Positions 1 through 12,900 of a stretch of DNA of 64,000 nt are shown one piece after another. Numbering within the stretch: position 1 is the first letter of the stretch; each line of letters opens with the position of its first letter. This DNA comes from Leucaena leucocephala (lineage: Eukaryota; Streptophyta; Magnoliopsida; Fabales; Fabaceae), in the NCBI GenBank assembly GCA_037074615.1, contig CM073558.1:5757501-5821500 (forward strand). Reading direction: 5' to 3'. The notes under the pieces were generated by a model, which was not told where the DNA came from, made no database searches, and saw nothing but the letters and a program-made list of their open reading frames with translations. The translations under genes were made by a program, and so were the position numbers.

Positions 1-237
1 CCAATTTTCTTATCCTTATGATTGAAAATAAACTGCTTTTACAACTACTTTAAAGCTTCATTGGATTTTGGCCAAACACAACAAAAACTTCAGAAAAAGT
101 TACTTTTTCAAAAATAAGCATGCCCATTGGGTTCTAACTAGTGCATTCTTATATTACATTATATGCTACATACACTGCATGTTTTTTTTCTAAAAAAGAA
201 TTTTAACCACGTTTGATGCAACAGAATGAGAATCTAC
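1..237 (-). other. Partial intron 10 of the BIG gene
   Basis: AT-rich intron sequence left of the GTAGAT donor of exon 10. No exon, repeat or RNA gene recognised. Confidence 0.75.
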
Positions 238-923
238 CTGAATAAGTAAAAGCTGAACAGCAGCTCGGCATTTCGCATCTGATAAATAATCATAAAGTTG
301 ACGAGTCCTTTGCCTTTCTGAATTATCATCAGGAGAGCCAAACTCACCAGGTTCATTGTCATATTCATCAGCAGCTGAATCATGTTCTTCATGTCTAGCC
401 AATAACTCGCCATTTTCAAGGAACGAAAAGTCAGCAAGTGTTGCATTTGCCGCTTCTTTTAGCGACAAAATCACTTCTAACCACTTTTCTTCAGAAAACA
501 ACTCCCCAGCATTACTCATTAATCGAACAAATGCAGCAATACCGATGCCAGCTAGGCTTTGATGAGGGCGCTTTATAAAGCTTACCAGGAGCATCAGAAC
601 CTTCTTCAAAAGTGGATGGACTGTAACATAAAATTTAACAAAAAGATCCACCACCAATTGGAGGGCCAATGTGCATGTCTCATAAAGCCATGCATCTTGA
701 TCAAGCTCCCCTTCAGTCTCCACTTCATTCCCAAGTGCATTACTTCCTGAGGGATCAATGGCATGGCGCACATAATCAAATATGGGAAATAGGACTGATT
801 CAAATACCTTTTCCCATAAACCTAGTGAAAAGAGGTGGCCATGGTTACGTAAGGTATCAAACAGAACTTGCAAGGCGCTCTTTCTTATCTCTGGCCTAGG
901 ATCGAAGCTAAGTTCAGACAAAC
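238..923 (-). CDS. BIG2: BIG exon 10 (HDS3-HDS4), last exon in window
   Basis: Residues 1351-1579: LSELSFDPRPEIRKSALQVL, WLYETCTLALQLVVDLFVKF, PLLKKVLMLLVSFIKRPHQS. Ends LLLIQ/GTAGAT in phase 0. The next family exon is not found in positions 1-236, so it lies outside the window. Confidence 0.93.
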
Positions 924-3900
924 CTGCACATATTTACAAAAGTTAAAAATTTCATCTCACAAGCTAAGCTCCTCAATTTTATTTTTTTTTCTTTCTTTTT
1001 TAAAAAAATAAGTTTGATATAATCATGTATATAAATATTATACTATACTCACCAGCCAATAAAGGAAACCAAAAATAGAGATGATCATCCTTGTCAGTCA
1101 CCTCTCCAGTATCGTGTTTCCCCTCTTTTCCAGTTCTAGGTGAAGGTGCAGAAATCTTTCCAGATGTTTCCTTTTCCTTATTCCTCGAAGCAGCACCAAG
1201 GTCTCCTTCAGCTAGTTTTGTTGCACAAAACCGTAGAAAAGCAATGGCATTTAGACTAATCTCTTTGTTAAATCTACTATTGGTGAAGGCAATTAGACAA
1301 TTCACGCAATCTGTGAAGGTGGTAGTTTCAGTCTCTGTGATATAAGGAAAGTAATCTCGAATAATCTTCTCAATTATTTCAAAAGCTAAGAGCACAATGT
1401 TTTTGTGGTCATCATAAGCTGCTGTAGTGAATACCTGAAATCAAGCCCACAAACAAAAAATGAAAAGAGACACTTTAGCAGACATCAAAACTAAAAATTG
1501 CATGCAAACAGATCTATCTTTTTTTTTTTTTTTTGATAAATGCAAATAGATCTATCTAAACATAAGGGATTTATCAACTTTACCATGAACATGCTCTTCC
1601 ATCCTGATTTGACATTGTTGACACGAGATAAAACCATTTGAGATACACATCTGATAATCAGTTCTCTAATTTCAACAGCATTACTCTTTCTCACAACAAT
1701 GACGAAAGGCTTCATAAATTCATTTTGAAAGTTATAATTAGCCAACTCCTCACGCTCTAGAAACTTCATTGACAATTGACGCAAAGAATCCATTGCAAAA
1801 ATTGCAATTGAAAGGTTTCCAGAACAGCCTATGTTTACAAAGAAATCAGAAAGAACATGCCAGATGCTAGACCACACGAGCCTGATTCGGTTCATATTAT
1901 AGTGCCTGTTAAACAATAATCATGCCAAACAATAAAAAGTTAAACATAAGGCTATAAACATCAGGAAATCATGAAACTCAATTATAATATACCCAACCCC
2001 TGCCCCAACTTTTTTATCAACTGGCATCTTCACACATTTAAACTATAGATTAGGTGTAATAGGGGATATGAGACTTTAGAGATATTGTAAGAGATATAAT
2101 AAGATATATAAATATCCTTATAATTAGTATATAGGATTAAATATGATATTATTTCATTAGTATATAGGATTAGATATGATATTATTTTATTAATATCTAG
2201 GATTCTCTATTGTGTATATATACCCATTTAGAATATCAATAAAGTACAAGTATTTTTTTCTCTGTAAACCAACATGGTATCAGAGCAGGTTAATTAGTAA
2301 GCTTTATTTTTTTCCCTGGCGTCCGTGCTCTTCTCTTCAAGCAGTCACTGTCAACCTTGGGACTGCAATTGGGTGTCCTGTTCATGACCATCGATGATGA
2401 TAAGCGCCAGCTAGGGAGGAGCGCAGGGTTCTGATCAACCAACCCCTAGGGTTTCACCTTCAACCGAGACACGTGTGACACTCACTCCATTTGAAGATTT
2501 GTCAAGTTCTGTTTTCTGGCATGATTCTGTCCGGTTTTGTCATTTTAGTCATCGGCAAAACCTCTAGTTTGACGATGAAGTGTCTAGTGTGGGGAAGGAC
2601 TAGCTTCTGATTGCTTTCTTGTGATCAGTTATTAAGGACACTATCATGTCCATCAATTTATTTGGGTATGAGCTTACCTTTTTTTTTTGGGTGTTGCCTA
2701 TTACAACCATTCGAAAGTTAAGGCCCTTTAAGGCTTTGAATCTTGTTGTTTTCCTAGTCATCGATCTGCCTCTGTTTGGGCGCCATGGTTTGTAATATCA
2801 TGCCGTGTTTTAGGTCTCATTCAGTCTTTGGGTCTGGTTTTGACTTTCTCATAATGAGTCCACTTCTTTTCATTCATTCATAGCCCCTTTGTTCCTGTAA
2901 GACAAGTTTTTTATTTCTAATTTGGTACATCTTCGTTGATTGGTCCCTGATGAAACCTTTGGTTGCTGCTTTATCCTGATCAGTACTATCTTTGCTAGTT
3001 GGTTATTTTTGTTTCACATAATGACGTGCATGGTATTCTCTGTTATGAAGCATTGAGTCTGGTTGTTGGTATGGCTACTGTTCTCCTTGATATGTTTATC
3101 TTGGTTGAAATATTCATTGGTCATTTGTCCCCGATATGACATCCTATTCAGTATTTTTGACTTGAGTATTGTCTCTAGGCCCATAAAATCTTCTTTTGAG
3201 GTGCTTTATGAAAGATAATTGCGGTTCATCTTATTGTAATGATGACTTAACGGAGTATGCCCAGTTCATCAAGTACACTAATTTACAAAAAAAATGCAAC
3301 CATCTACTAGTGGTTTTATGGCGAGAAGTAATATTGATGTATGTCTTGTCTCTTCTTCCTCTAAATCGATCATAGATTCGGGTGCCACTGACCACATGAC
3401 AGGTAACCTTAATCTCTTCTCAACTTATGACTCATATGACAAACCTTCAAGTATTACCATTGTTGATGGTTCTTATTCCCGTGTCATTGGTTCTGGCATA
3501 AATTTTACTCTTTCCATTCAGTTACCTTCAGTGTTGCATGTACCTAACCTTGCATTTAATCTTCTTTCTTCGAGAAAACTCACCCGTGATCTCAATTGTT
3601 GTATTTCATTTTATCCTCATCACCACTTGATTCAGGATCTCGTGACAAAAATTATTGGTAAAGGTTACAAATCTGGCGATCATTACTTCTTTGATGATCA
3701 GGGGTCTAGTGCAATAGCTTGTACTGGCGGTATCACTCCTTTTAAAGCACATTGTCCTTTAGAACATTTATCTTTATCATCTTTAAAAAATATTTATCCT
3801 AAGTTTCAACATTTGTCGTCATTAGATTGTGAGTCATCACTTTGCTAAACATCGTCGTCTTCCTTTAGTATCTCAAGTCAATAAATGGGTTTCGTCTCCT

Positions 3901-6900
3901 TTTAAGTTAATGCATTCTGATGTTTGAGGTCCATGTCCAGTTAAGTCAAAAGCTGGTTTCATTACATTTGTTAACGATTATTCCCGCATTACTTGGTTAT
4001 ATTTAATGAAAAATCGTTCTGAGTTGTTCTCTCACATTTGTGCCTTTACTGCCAAAATTAAAAATCAATTCCATACTTCTATCCATACCTTGCTCAGTAA
4101 TAATGCTAAAGAATATTTTTCTGAATCATTTCACTCTTTCATGCTTCAAAATGGAATTCTACATCAATCTTCTCGTGTGGATACACCAGCTCATAATAGT
4201 GTTGCCGAAAGAAAAAATCGCCACTTATTAGAAGTAGCCCATGACTTTTATTTCAAATGCAGGTTCTAAAACCTTTTTGGGCAGATGCGGTCTCCACTGC
4301 TTGCTTTCTCATTAATCGCATGTCTTCCTCTATTCTTGATGATCACATTCCATACACCACTCTCTTTCCTTCCAAGTCTTTATTTTCCATTGATCCTAAG
4401 ATCTTTGGCTGTGTCTTTCTTGGCTACTATCACATTCAGAAGGGTTATCAGTGTTTCTCTCCTACTCTTAATCGTTATCTAGTTTATGCAAATGTTACTT
4501 TTCAAGAATCTCTTGCATATTTTGCCTCTAACACTTCCGCACCTCCTTCTCCACCTGTGGAGGAGGACACTCTTCTAGTGTATTCTATCGTTCCCTCACC
4601 ATCATTGGCCCCAGCTCCAACACTAGCACCTGATCAACCACCTTTGTATCAAGTTTATACCAGACATTTGAAGGAAACTAATCCTGCTATTGCGCCAGGT
4701 TCGACTCAGCCATTGTTTGCTTCGTCATCAGATCCTACAAGAGCATTACTCACCCTGAGCCAAACCCAGTTCTTGACTTTAAGACATCTCCTGTACTAGA
4801 CCCTGATCCCTCCCTTGATTTACCCATTACCCTCCACAAATGTAAACGTACTTATGCCTATCCTATTTCTTCTTTTGTTTCATATAACCACCTTTCCACT
4901 ACTTCTCGTGCCTTCATTGCCTCTTTAGACACTATTTTTGTACCCTAATCCCTTCATGAGACCTTATCCCACCCGGGTTGGCATTCTGCTATGGAGGAGA
5001 TAGAGGCTATTGATCGTGCTGGCACGTAGACCTTCGTAGATTTACTGGCAGGAAAGAAAGCAATTGGGTGTAAATAGGTGTTGACCCAAAAAACTAAGGC
5101 TGATGGCACACTTAAACGCCTTAAGGTTCGTCTTGTTGCTAAAGGCTATGCTAAGAAGTATGGTGTTGACTAATCTGAGACTTTTTCCCTATGGCCAAGC
5201 TCTCCTTTGTTCGTCTCTTCATCTCTTTGGCCGCTACTTATGGTTGGGATCTCTCTCAACTAGATATCAAAAATACCTTCTTAAATGGTGATCTTTTTGA
5301 AGAAGTATACATGGAGCAACCACCAAGTTCTGTTGCTCGGGGATCTCATCACTCGAGTCATTCCTTAACTCCCACTTTCAGATAAAGGATCTGGGTTCAT
5401 TAAAGTACTTCCTGGAGATTGAAGTCATGAGGAGCAAGAAGGGCATCTTATTGACTTAAAGAAAATGTTATTGATCTACTAAAAGAGACTGGAAAACTAG
5501 GAGCTGTCCCAACTAGCTTCCCTATGCTTTATAATCCTCTGCTTGATGCTGATGGTAGCATACCGTATGAAAATCCTATTAAAGCTGCTAAGAGCAAGCC
5601 GTTTGAGAACCTAGAGAGGTACAAGAGATTGATTGGCAAATTGAATTCTTACAGTGACCTGTCCTGATATCACTTATCCAATAAGTTTCCTTAACCAATT
5701 TATGGTCTTGCCAACTGTCCGACAATGGGAAGCCTTAAAACATGTGTTACATTACTTGAAGTTATCTCCAGGTCGTAGTATATTATACAAGAATCATGGT
5801 CACATGTATATTGAGTGCTTTTGTGATCTCGATCATGGTGGATCAAAAGCCACAAGACGGTCTACTACATGATACCGTGTTTTTGAAGGAGAAAATTTGG
5901 TATCTTGGAGAAGCAAGAAACAAAATGTGGTATCACAATCAAGTGCAGAAACGAAATACAGAGCCATGGCGCAATCTGTATGCAAGATAGTCTGGATATA
6001 TCAATTACTGAAGAAAATTGGCCTTAAAACATCGTTACCAGCAAAGCTGTGGTGTGATAATAAACCAGCTCCAAACATAATTTCTAATTCGGTATTCCAT
6101 GAACGCATGAAACATATTGAAATCAACTGTCATTTTATTCAAAACAAGCTCAAATAAAATTTCATCTCTACATAGCATGCTAGATCCAATGATCAACTGG
6201 GTAATCTCCTCACCAAAGCTCTTAATGGGGTTCGAATTGAATATATTTATAACAAGTTGGGTATAATTGGCATATATACTCTAACTTGAGGGAGAGTTTA
6301 GAGATATTATAATATATATAAATATCCTGTAATTAGTATATAGGATTAGATATGCTATCATTTCATTAGTATATAGGATTAGATATGATATTATTTTATT
6401 AATATTTAGGATTCTCTATTGTATATATATCCATTCAAAATATCAATAAAGTATAAGTATTTTTTCCTCTGTAAACCAATAGAGACAAATTCCAGAGAAC
6501 AAGGGTCAAAAAGTTAATAAATCTACACATAAAGAGGGGGTGTAGCAACTGCCTCAAAGAACACAGAGACAGCAATTAATTTTACTTTTTTTCTGAGGAA
6601 AAAACTTAATACCTTCTGCCTGAACAGAAAAAGACTCAAGAGGTAGGACAAGGAAGGGAGCATGTATTAAATATGAATAGAAAGAAAATACTTACGCAAT
6701 CTCAACAATCTTTGTAAGACTGAAAACCCGTGGATCAGATGGAGATTTTAGTTCTTCCATGGAGACCTTGCATAGAGCCTTAACAAAATCAATTATGGCC
6801 TCACTATTTAACTTCTGACTCCGAGTGAATATTCTATTCATTTCTGAGCTACCAACTTGTTCCAACATATTCAAATTAGAAACTAGGTTGTTCATCTGTT

Positions 6901-9900
6901 CTGATGTGACTCCAGAAGTGTTACTCCCAATACCAGCACTATCATATGAACCCCGCATCACAGTGGCAGCTGCATACTGCATCCTCCCAGGTCCCTTCTT
7001 CTTCAAAACGGGAAGAGTGGTTGATTTTCCCTGCTTTGTTTTTTCAGAATCATTCTGAGGAAAGGCAAAGAATGTGGCATCGGGTGGAGCCCCCTCTCCA
7101 AGAAGATGTAGATGCTCAAACCGGGAAACACATGTCAAGATATGCTCCCAAGCTTCTTGTAAATAATTCCCATCCTCATCAGCAATAGTAACTATAGCCT
7201 ATCAATCAAAGTCATCCACAAAAAATCATCATTTAATTTAAGTACCAAGAATACATGAGGTTCATATTTAATGGGCCTATACTGTATCTTCAGACATTGC
7301 TCCTAGACTAATTTTCAACTAATATGGGAAGACTTGAGCAGAACAGCATCCATTAGAAAGGTCTTTTTTCAGTTTGTCGTGATTAAAGTGCCTAAACAAA
7401 CGAAAAATCATTTTGCAACAAAAAAATAGCATATTTATTCAAGTGAACCTTGACATGAATATGAAAAAGGATATACTTGTGATCATGGATGAAAATGAAA
7501 ATGGATCAACATATCAAATGTATGAACCACAACAATGTGCAAACATGGACCTAAGACGTCATGGAAGTGCAGTATATACCCTTAAATCACCATACATTTT
7601 GAAGCAAGTACTAACTCTATGACTACAAAAACACATTCAACACAAGAACTGACAGTTGATAATAACTTCAGTTTGATACATTGTATATAAACCAACTAAA
7701 AGTTCTAACCCTTTCATGGAAGGCGGCAGAGAAGGTATACTAACCTTGATAGCATCTATGTTTTTCTGTTTAATATCAGCAGGAGAATGCAGGGAAGTAA
7801 ACTTGGCTAATGAAGTAACAAAAGCATCTCTATGAGTCTTCATGGTCATTACAGAGGTAACATGAATAGCATAGCGGAAGCCTTCAAGACAGAGAGCTAT
7901 TACAACTTCATCATCACTTTGATCAAGAGCAACACTGAAGGCAGCTAACATTGGCGCCCAACATGCCTCAATCATAAATCTAAGGATTACCACATCCGTA
8001 GCTGCATAATAGGCTGACCTACATATTGCAACCAAATACACATAAAGAAGGAACTCTAATTTTTTTTCTCTATTTTTTTAACCTTGAAAGAAGCAGCAAT
8101 AAATTAGAATAAATCGACTTCAAAACTCAAAATATGCTATCATTGCCATAAAAATTCAACAAAAAACTGCCTTGAATGTGTCAGATTCATGCATTATGTT
8201 GCGGAGGGGAAATTGACAACTAAGGCAACAGATGGATACTCATAAAACTGGTAGGATAAACAAATAGCCTGAAGTTAAATTGAACGAAAAGTGGAGACAG
8301 AAGATTTTCATGCCAGAAAAATAATGGATTAAATGGAGAACATGACCAGGGAAAGAATTGAGACAGAAGAATCTCTTCTAAGAAACAGGAGATATGAGTG
8401 AACATACTCAGACTTCCGAGCTTTTTCCTTGAATTGTTCTTGCATGTGTCTGATAAGGTCATCACTGGTCTCCATATGACTGTCATCCCCACGCTTACGG
8501 ATAACAATATTCAGGATAGCATCCAAGCCTAAAAGTTTGTTAGAGTTCACAGCCTGCTTCTGTTGTGGAGCTAGGTTGTCGTCTTTCATTTTGATCTCAT
8601 TTCTAGATATTCTTTCAAACAACGACCTCAAGTATTCCTCTGGTAGATCTTTCCCATCATCTATACCACGATTGTTTCGTATGAAATCATCAGCAGACAT
8701 CTGCACGATAAAAAGGTATAATACACATTTAGGATTATAACAATCAGAATCATATGTGAATCAATGTAAGGATTATATGAGCACACCTTATCTTTCACCA
8801 TAGGATTGTGAGCATCAGTATTAAGCATTATGACAGAATAAGCAAGGACATATGCGGTGTCAGCACTAGAAAAGGCCTTAGGGTTGCATTTACAATAGCG
8901 TTCAGCAAACTTCTCCATGATTCGATCAATCTTCTGTGCCTCACCAGGCAGTCTAAAGCCTTGAAGAAAGGCCCTGATTGCATCATCAAACTCCATCCCT
9001 TGAAAATCAAAAGAATCAACATATGCATGCATAACCTTCAAGGACATTTCTTCCCTCTCTCCCAGATAATCACCAATCAAAGTCTTGTTCAACCCAGATG
9101 CATCTTTTAGAAAAGAAGCTATTTCCTCTGGTGAATTACCCACCTTGTTAGCATTGATGAGGAATTCAATTCCTTTCTTAGGCTTCCTATTAAAAAGAGA
9201 TATACCTTCCTGCCATAAACTTAGAATTAAATTCATGGATTATAAAAAGCTAAAGCAAAAACAAACATAATTGGTTCTGAAAACCTCTCATGCACTTGCT
9301 CACCTGAAGTTCCAGTTTGTAAGCCCGGCGTTGCTCAATGGTAGAGGCATCAGAACCTTCATTAGAGATTTCAGAATGAGAGTCTGATCCGTCAACAGGC
9401 TCTTCTCCATTGCCATTTGCCATTGGAAGGCCCACAGTTTCGTGGTTGTTATCACTAGCTTCAGTTTTCTTGGTTGAATGAGCATCTGGAATGCGCAATT
9501 GTCTGTTCATCCAGTCCCCCATTGATTTTAAAACAGCAACCAGACATTTCATGGCCTCAAATTTTAGGGTTGCCTCTTGAGGGGGCAAAAGTGAAGTTGC
9601 TACACCAGGTGGAACACCCTGTGCAGTTTTAAGAAGTCCATTGACCATCCTACAAGGACCAAAATAATTAGATAGAAACGCAGGGAGTATATTGAATGAC
9701 AACCACACCCCCACCAGCTGATATAGTTTCTAAATTGATCCGTAATGCAATCCTAAAAATATAACACAGAGAGTAAATCAAATTGGGAAAAAATACCTCA
9801 CCTCTCAAATATGTTTGATGAATTGACATCACAGTCATAGTTGAGAAATATGTCCACCAATATCTGTGAATCAACACACAACCTCTCTAGAAAACGAAGC

Positions 9901-12900
9901 ACAATCATCTTTTGCTGAAAATTAGGTTGAGCTACATTTTCCAGAACCCTCAGAACAATCATAGGGAAAAATACTCCAATTTCTGCTTTTAATCCAGTTC
10001 TAAATCTGGATACAAGACTGATGAAAATGGAGCAAGATAACTGGAAAACTATCATAAGAGTTGAAGCACTGTTCTTCAACAATGATAAACATAAGTACTG
10101 CTTGATGGCACCCAAAAACCTGTTTCATCATGAGCAAACACAGATATCACTCTTCTTCATCATCATTAAGGAAATTTGTACGATAAAATAGGAGGAAAGT
10201 ACCACGTCAAGAACTTGAACAGAGTGCAGAAAGATTGCCTCACCTTTCATCAGTGAGAGTTTAAATTAATAATTTAAACTGAAGAGCAACAGGCCATTCC
10301 ACATTTAAGAGACAAGAATCTAGTAATTAAACTCACAACAGAATAATAATCTATGTACACTGAAAAATATCAAAGCAAAGAATGAACTGCTGCAATTTCT
10401 GAACAGTTAAGGGCATTTTATAAATGATTTAGTCACTTACTCAACTAAATAAAGCTTACTGATTTCAAAATAACAGATAGGAGAACAAAGGAAGCTTTAA
10501 AGTGGATGAGGCAAACCAAATGAAGTTTACTGATAAAATAACTCAGGAAACAATCTACCCTGTCATGCATTCATTCATCTAAATGTTCGTTTGATAGTCT
10601 ATGTACACTGAAAAAATATAAAAGCAAACACCGAATCAGTGCAATGTATGAACAGTTTAGGGCATTTTAATATGTATTGGCCAAAAAAGGGGGCATTTTT
10701 ATGTTTTAATCATCTCCTCAATTAGATGCTGAAGAAACAACATACAGGAGGACATAAGAAGCTTTCATGGTGCTCTGGTAAATAAAATAAATATTATTAA
10801 ATTTTAAAGGAAAGCGGAGGTAAATCTGCTGTATTGTCACAGCATGCCAACAGCCTCTACCTTAGGTCTCTAACGAGTCCAGATTGCTTATTCCAGATGG
10901 TAAAAGAAGCAGGATAATAGACAAGGAAATAAACGGTGCTGCTGACATCTGAATTCTGGAAGTCCATAAATTTGGAATTACAAAAGATTTAAACAAAATC
11001 CCCAATTTTGTGATCAGAACGTCACAGGTGCTCACCCATATTGGCAGTCAAAAACTGCATAAATATCCGTTACAAAACTCAGGATTTCAAAGATATTATG
11101 TTGTTCACATTTAGCTGTTCATTGTAAGCTCTATAGAAAGGAGAGAATGTGAAACTAGGATCCACATGTCAACAAAAACAAAATGTGCCTTTAAGATTAG
11201 CATATTTACACCAGACTACTTTAATGTTCCAAATATTATCTTAAACATTGGCGACCACTACTCCAACATAGTGGAGTAGCGTCCAGTGTATAATTTTAGT
11301 TTAAAAACAACTCTGCACAGAGATTATTTTAATTTGAACGCTTAAATGGAATTCCTTAGGCCATTGAAAATTGGCAGAGTAGAATACCGTCAGACCAAAT
11401 AAAGTCTAATCAAGGAATACTGAACTAGAAAGTTTTAGATTTAAAATTATCCCATGGCTCTCTTTAAATTAACTAACTATTGCAGCATACTTCCCTAATT
11501 ATCTTAACAACCTATACCTTTACTTAATTTTGCTTAAAGTTTGTGTTTAATAAAAAAGAAGCCAAGTACAGATGCGGAATCATACTCCTCTGCAAAGGCC
11601 ATCCACAATTTGATCATGATATCATTTCAAATTGTTTAATAAATTCAACAAAACTTCCAGACAATGCAATGGGGTCTAGCACATTCAAAATTAAGCTACA
11701 TGCAGAACTACATGCTGCCTATCAACAAAATTAGACCAAGGGACATTCCTTACCTACTTCATAAAAACGCTCACATTAAAAACGTTTCAAGGAAAATTCT
11801 CGTCAAGCAAAAAACTAAAGAAAATAACAAGTTGACTAATAAGCAACGATACCTTTCACTAGTCCTGAATACAGCTCCAGCGTTCTCTAGCAGAATCTTT
11901 AATAACTCAAGTGCCACAATCTTCCCCTTCATCAGCTGCGGATCAGCTGATGCCTCCTTGGGAGGTGTCTTCATAGATAATTTACAAAGTGCTCTAAACA
12001 CCAAAAAGGCATCCCTCCGCAACTTATTTCCGATCTGAACCTCCAAATCATCATCCCTCTCGGCCTCCCCATCCACCAACTCGCCTTTCCTTCCCTCCAA
12101 TGCTGTCTTATACATACTGATTTCCCAATATTTTGCATCCAGCATGTCTTTGTCCGTGGAATCCAACAAATCCGTAGGATTAGTGGTCTCCACTGCAGTG
12201 GTCTCAAATGCACCATCATGTCCACCTAAAGAAATTTTACCAGGCGTCACAGGGTTAAGCACCCCATCTATGTCCTGCATAATTTTAGTTATAAAACCTT
12301 GCACAAACTGCGTCATTGAACTGTCTGCATCGGATTTTTCAACAGGTTCCATTAACTCAGCCACTACAATTGGTTGAATTGGGACGGTGGAAGAGTCCGC
12401 CTCCATTCTCCGAAACACTATCACTAACATCTGAACCAACGATGCCTTAGCCGTCGTTTGATTCACCACATTTTTACTACCCAGATATATATCATAGCAT
12501 GTCCTCACAATGAGGAGCAAGCAATCACCATGAATTCTCAAAGATATCGACGTTACAGCAGACAAAAGCGTCTTCAGCACCAACAATTCCATCGCATCGT
12601 CTCCCACATCGTGGCATTTACAAACTGATTCAATCAAATTAGCCAAGAGCTTAGCTTCGGAACCGCCCCCTCCGGAGTCTGCCTCGCCGCGTAGATAACC
12701 ATGGGCAATCAACTTCTGGATAGCATCAACAGCGGGATCAGCGATCTTCAAGAACCCAGAGTTGGCCGCATTGATCAATGGGCTAAGAATCGATTCAGAC
12801 TCCGCAAGCGAGTACTCCACAGGACCACCATCATGGAGTGGCCCCGGCACCGAACTCTCGGGTTCAGTATCGGAGGGTGAGCCAGGTAACTCATCTTTCT

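Larger units (their letters stand above)
2075..6481 (+). mobile_element. Decayed Ty1/copia LTR retrotransposon in BIG intron 7
   Basis: A 4.4-kb element, antisense to the host gene. It has two LTRs (2075-2274 and 6297-6481), a primer-binding site complementary to initiator tRNA-Met at 2275 and a purine-rich tract just before the 3' LTR. The flanks carry a 5-bp duplication, GAGAC (2070-2074 and 6482-6486). Order is protease (DSGATDHMTG), integrase, reverse transcriptase and RNase H, the copia order. There is no recognisable gag. Frames carry stops and shifts, and RT has an internal deletion that removes the catalytic centre. The element is non-autonomous and not recent. Confidence 0.93.
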
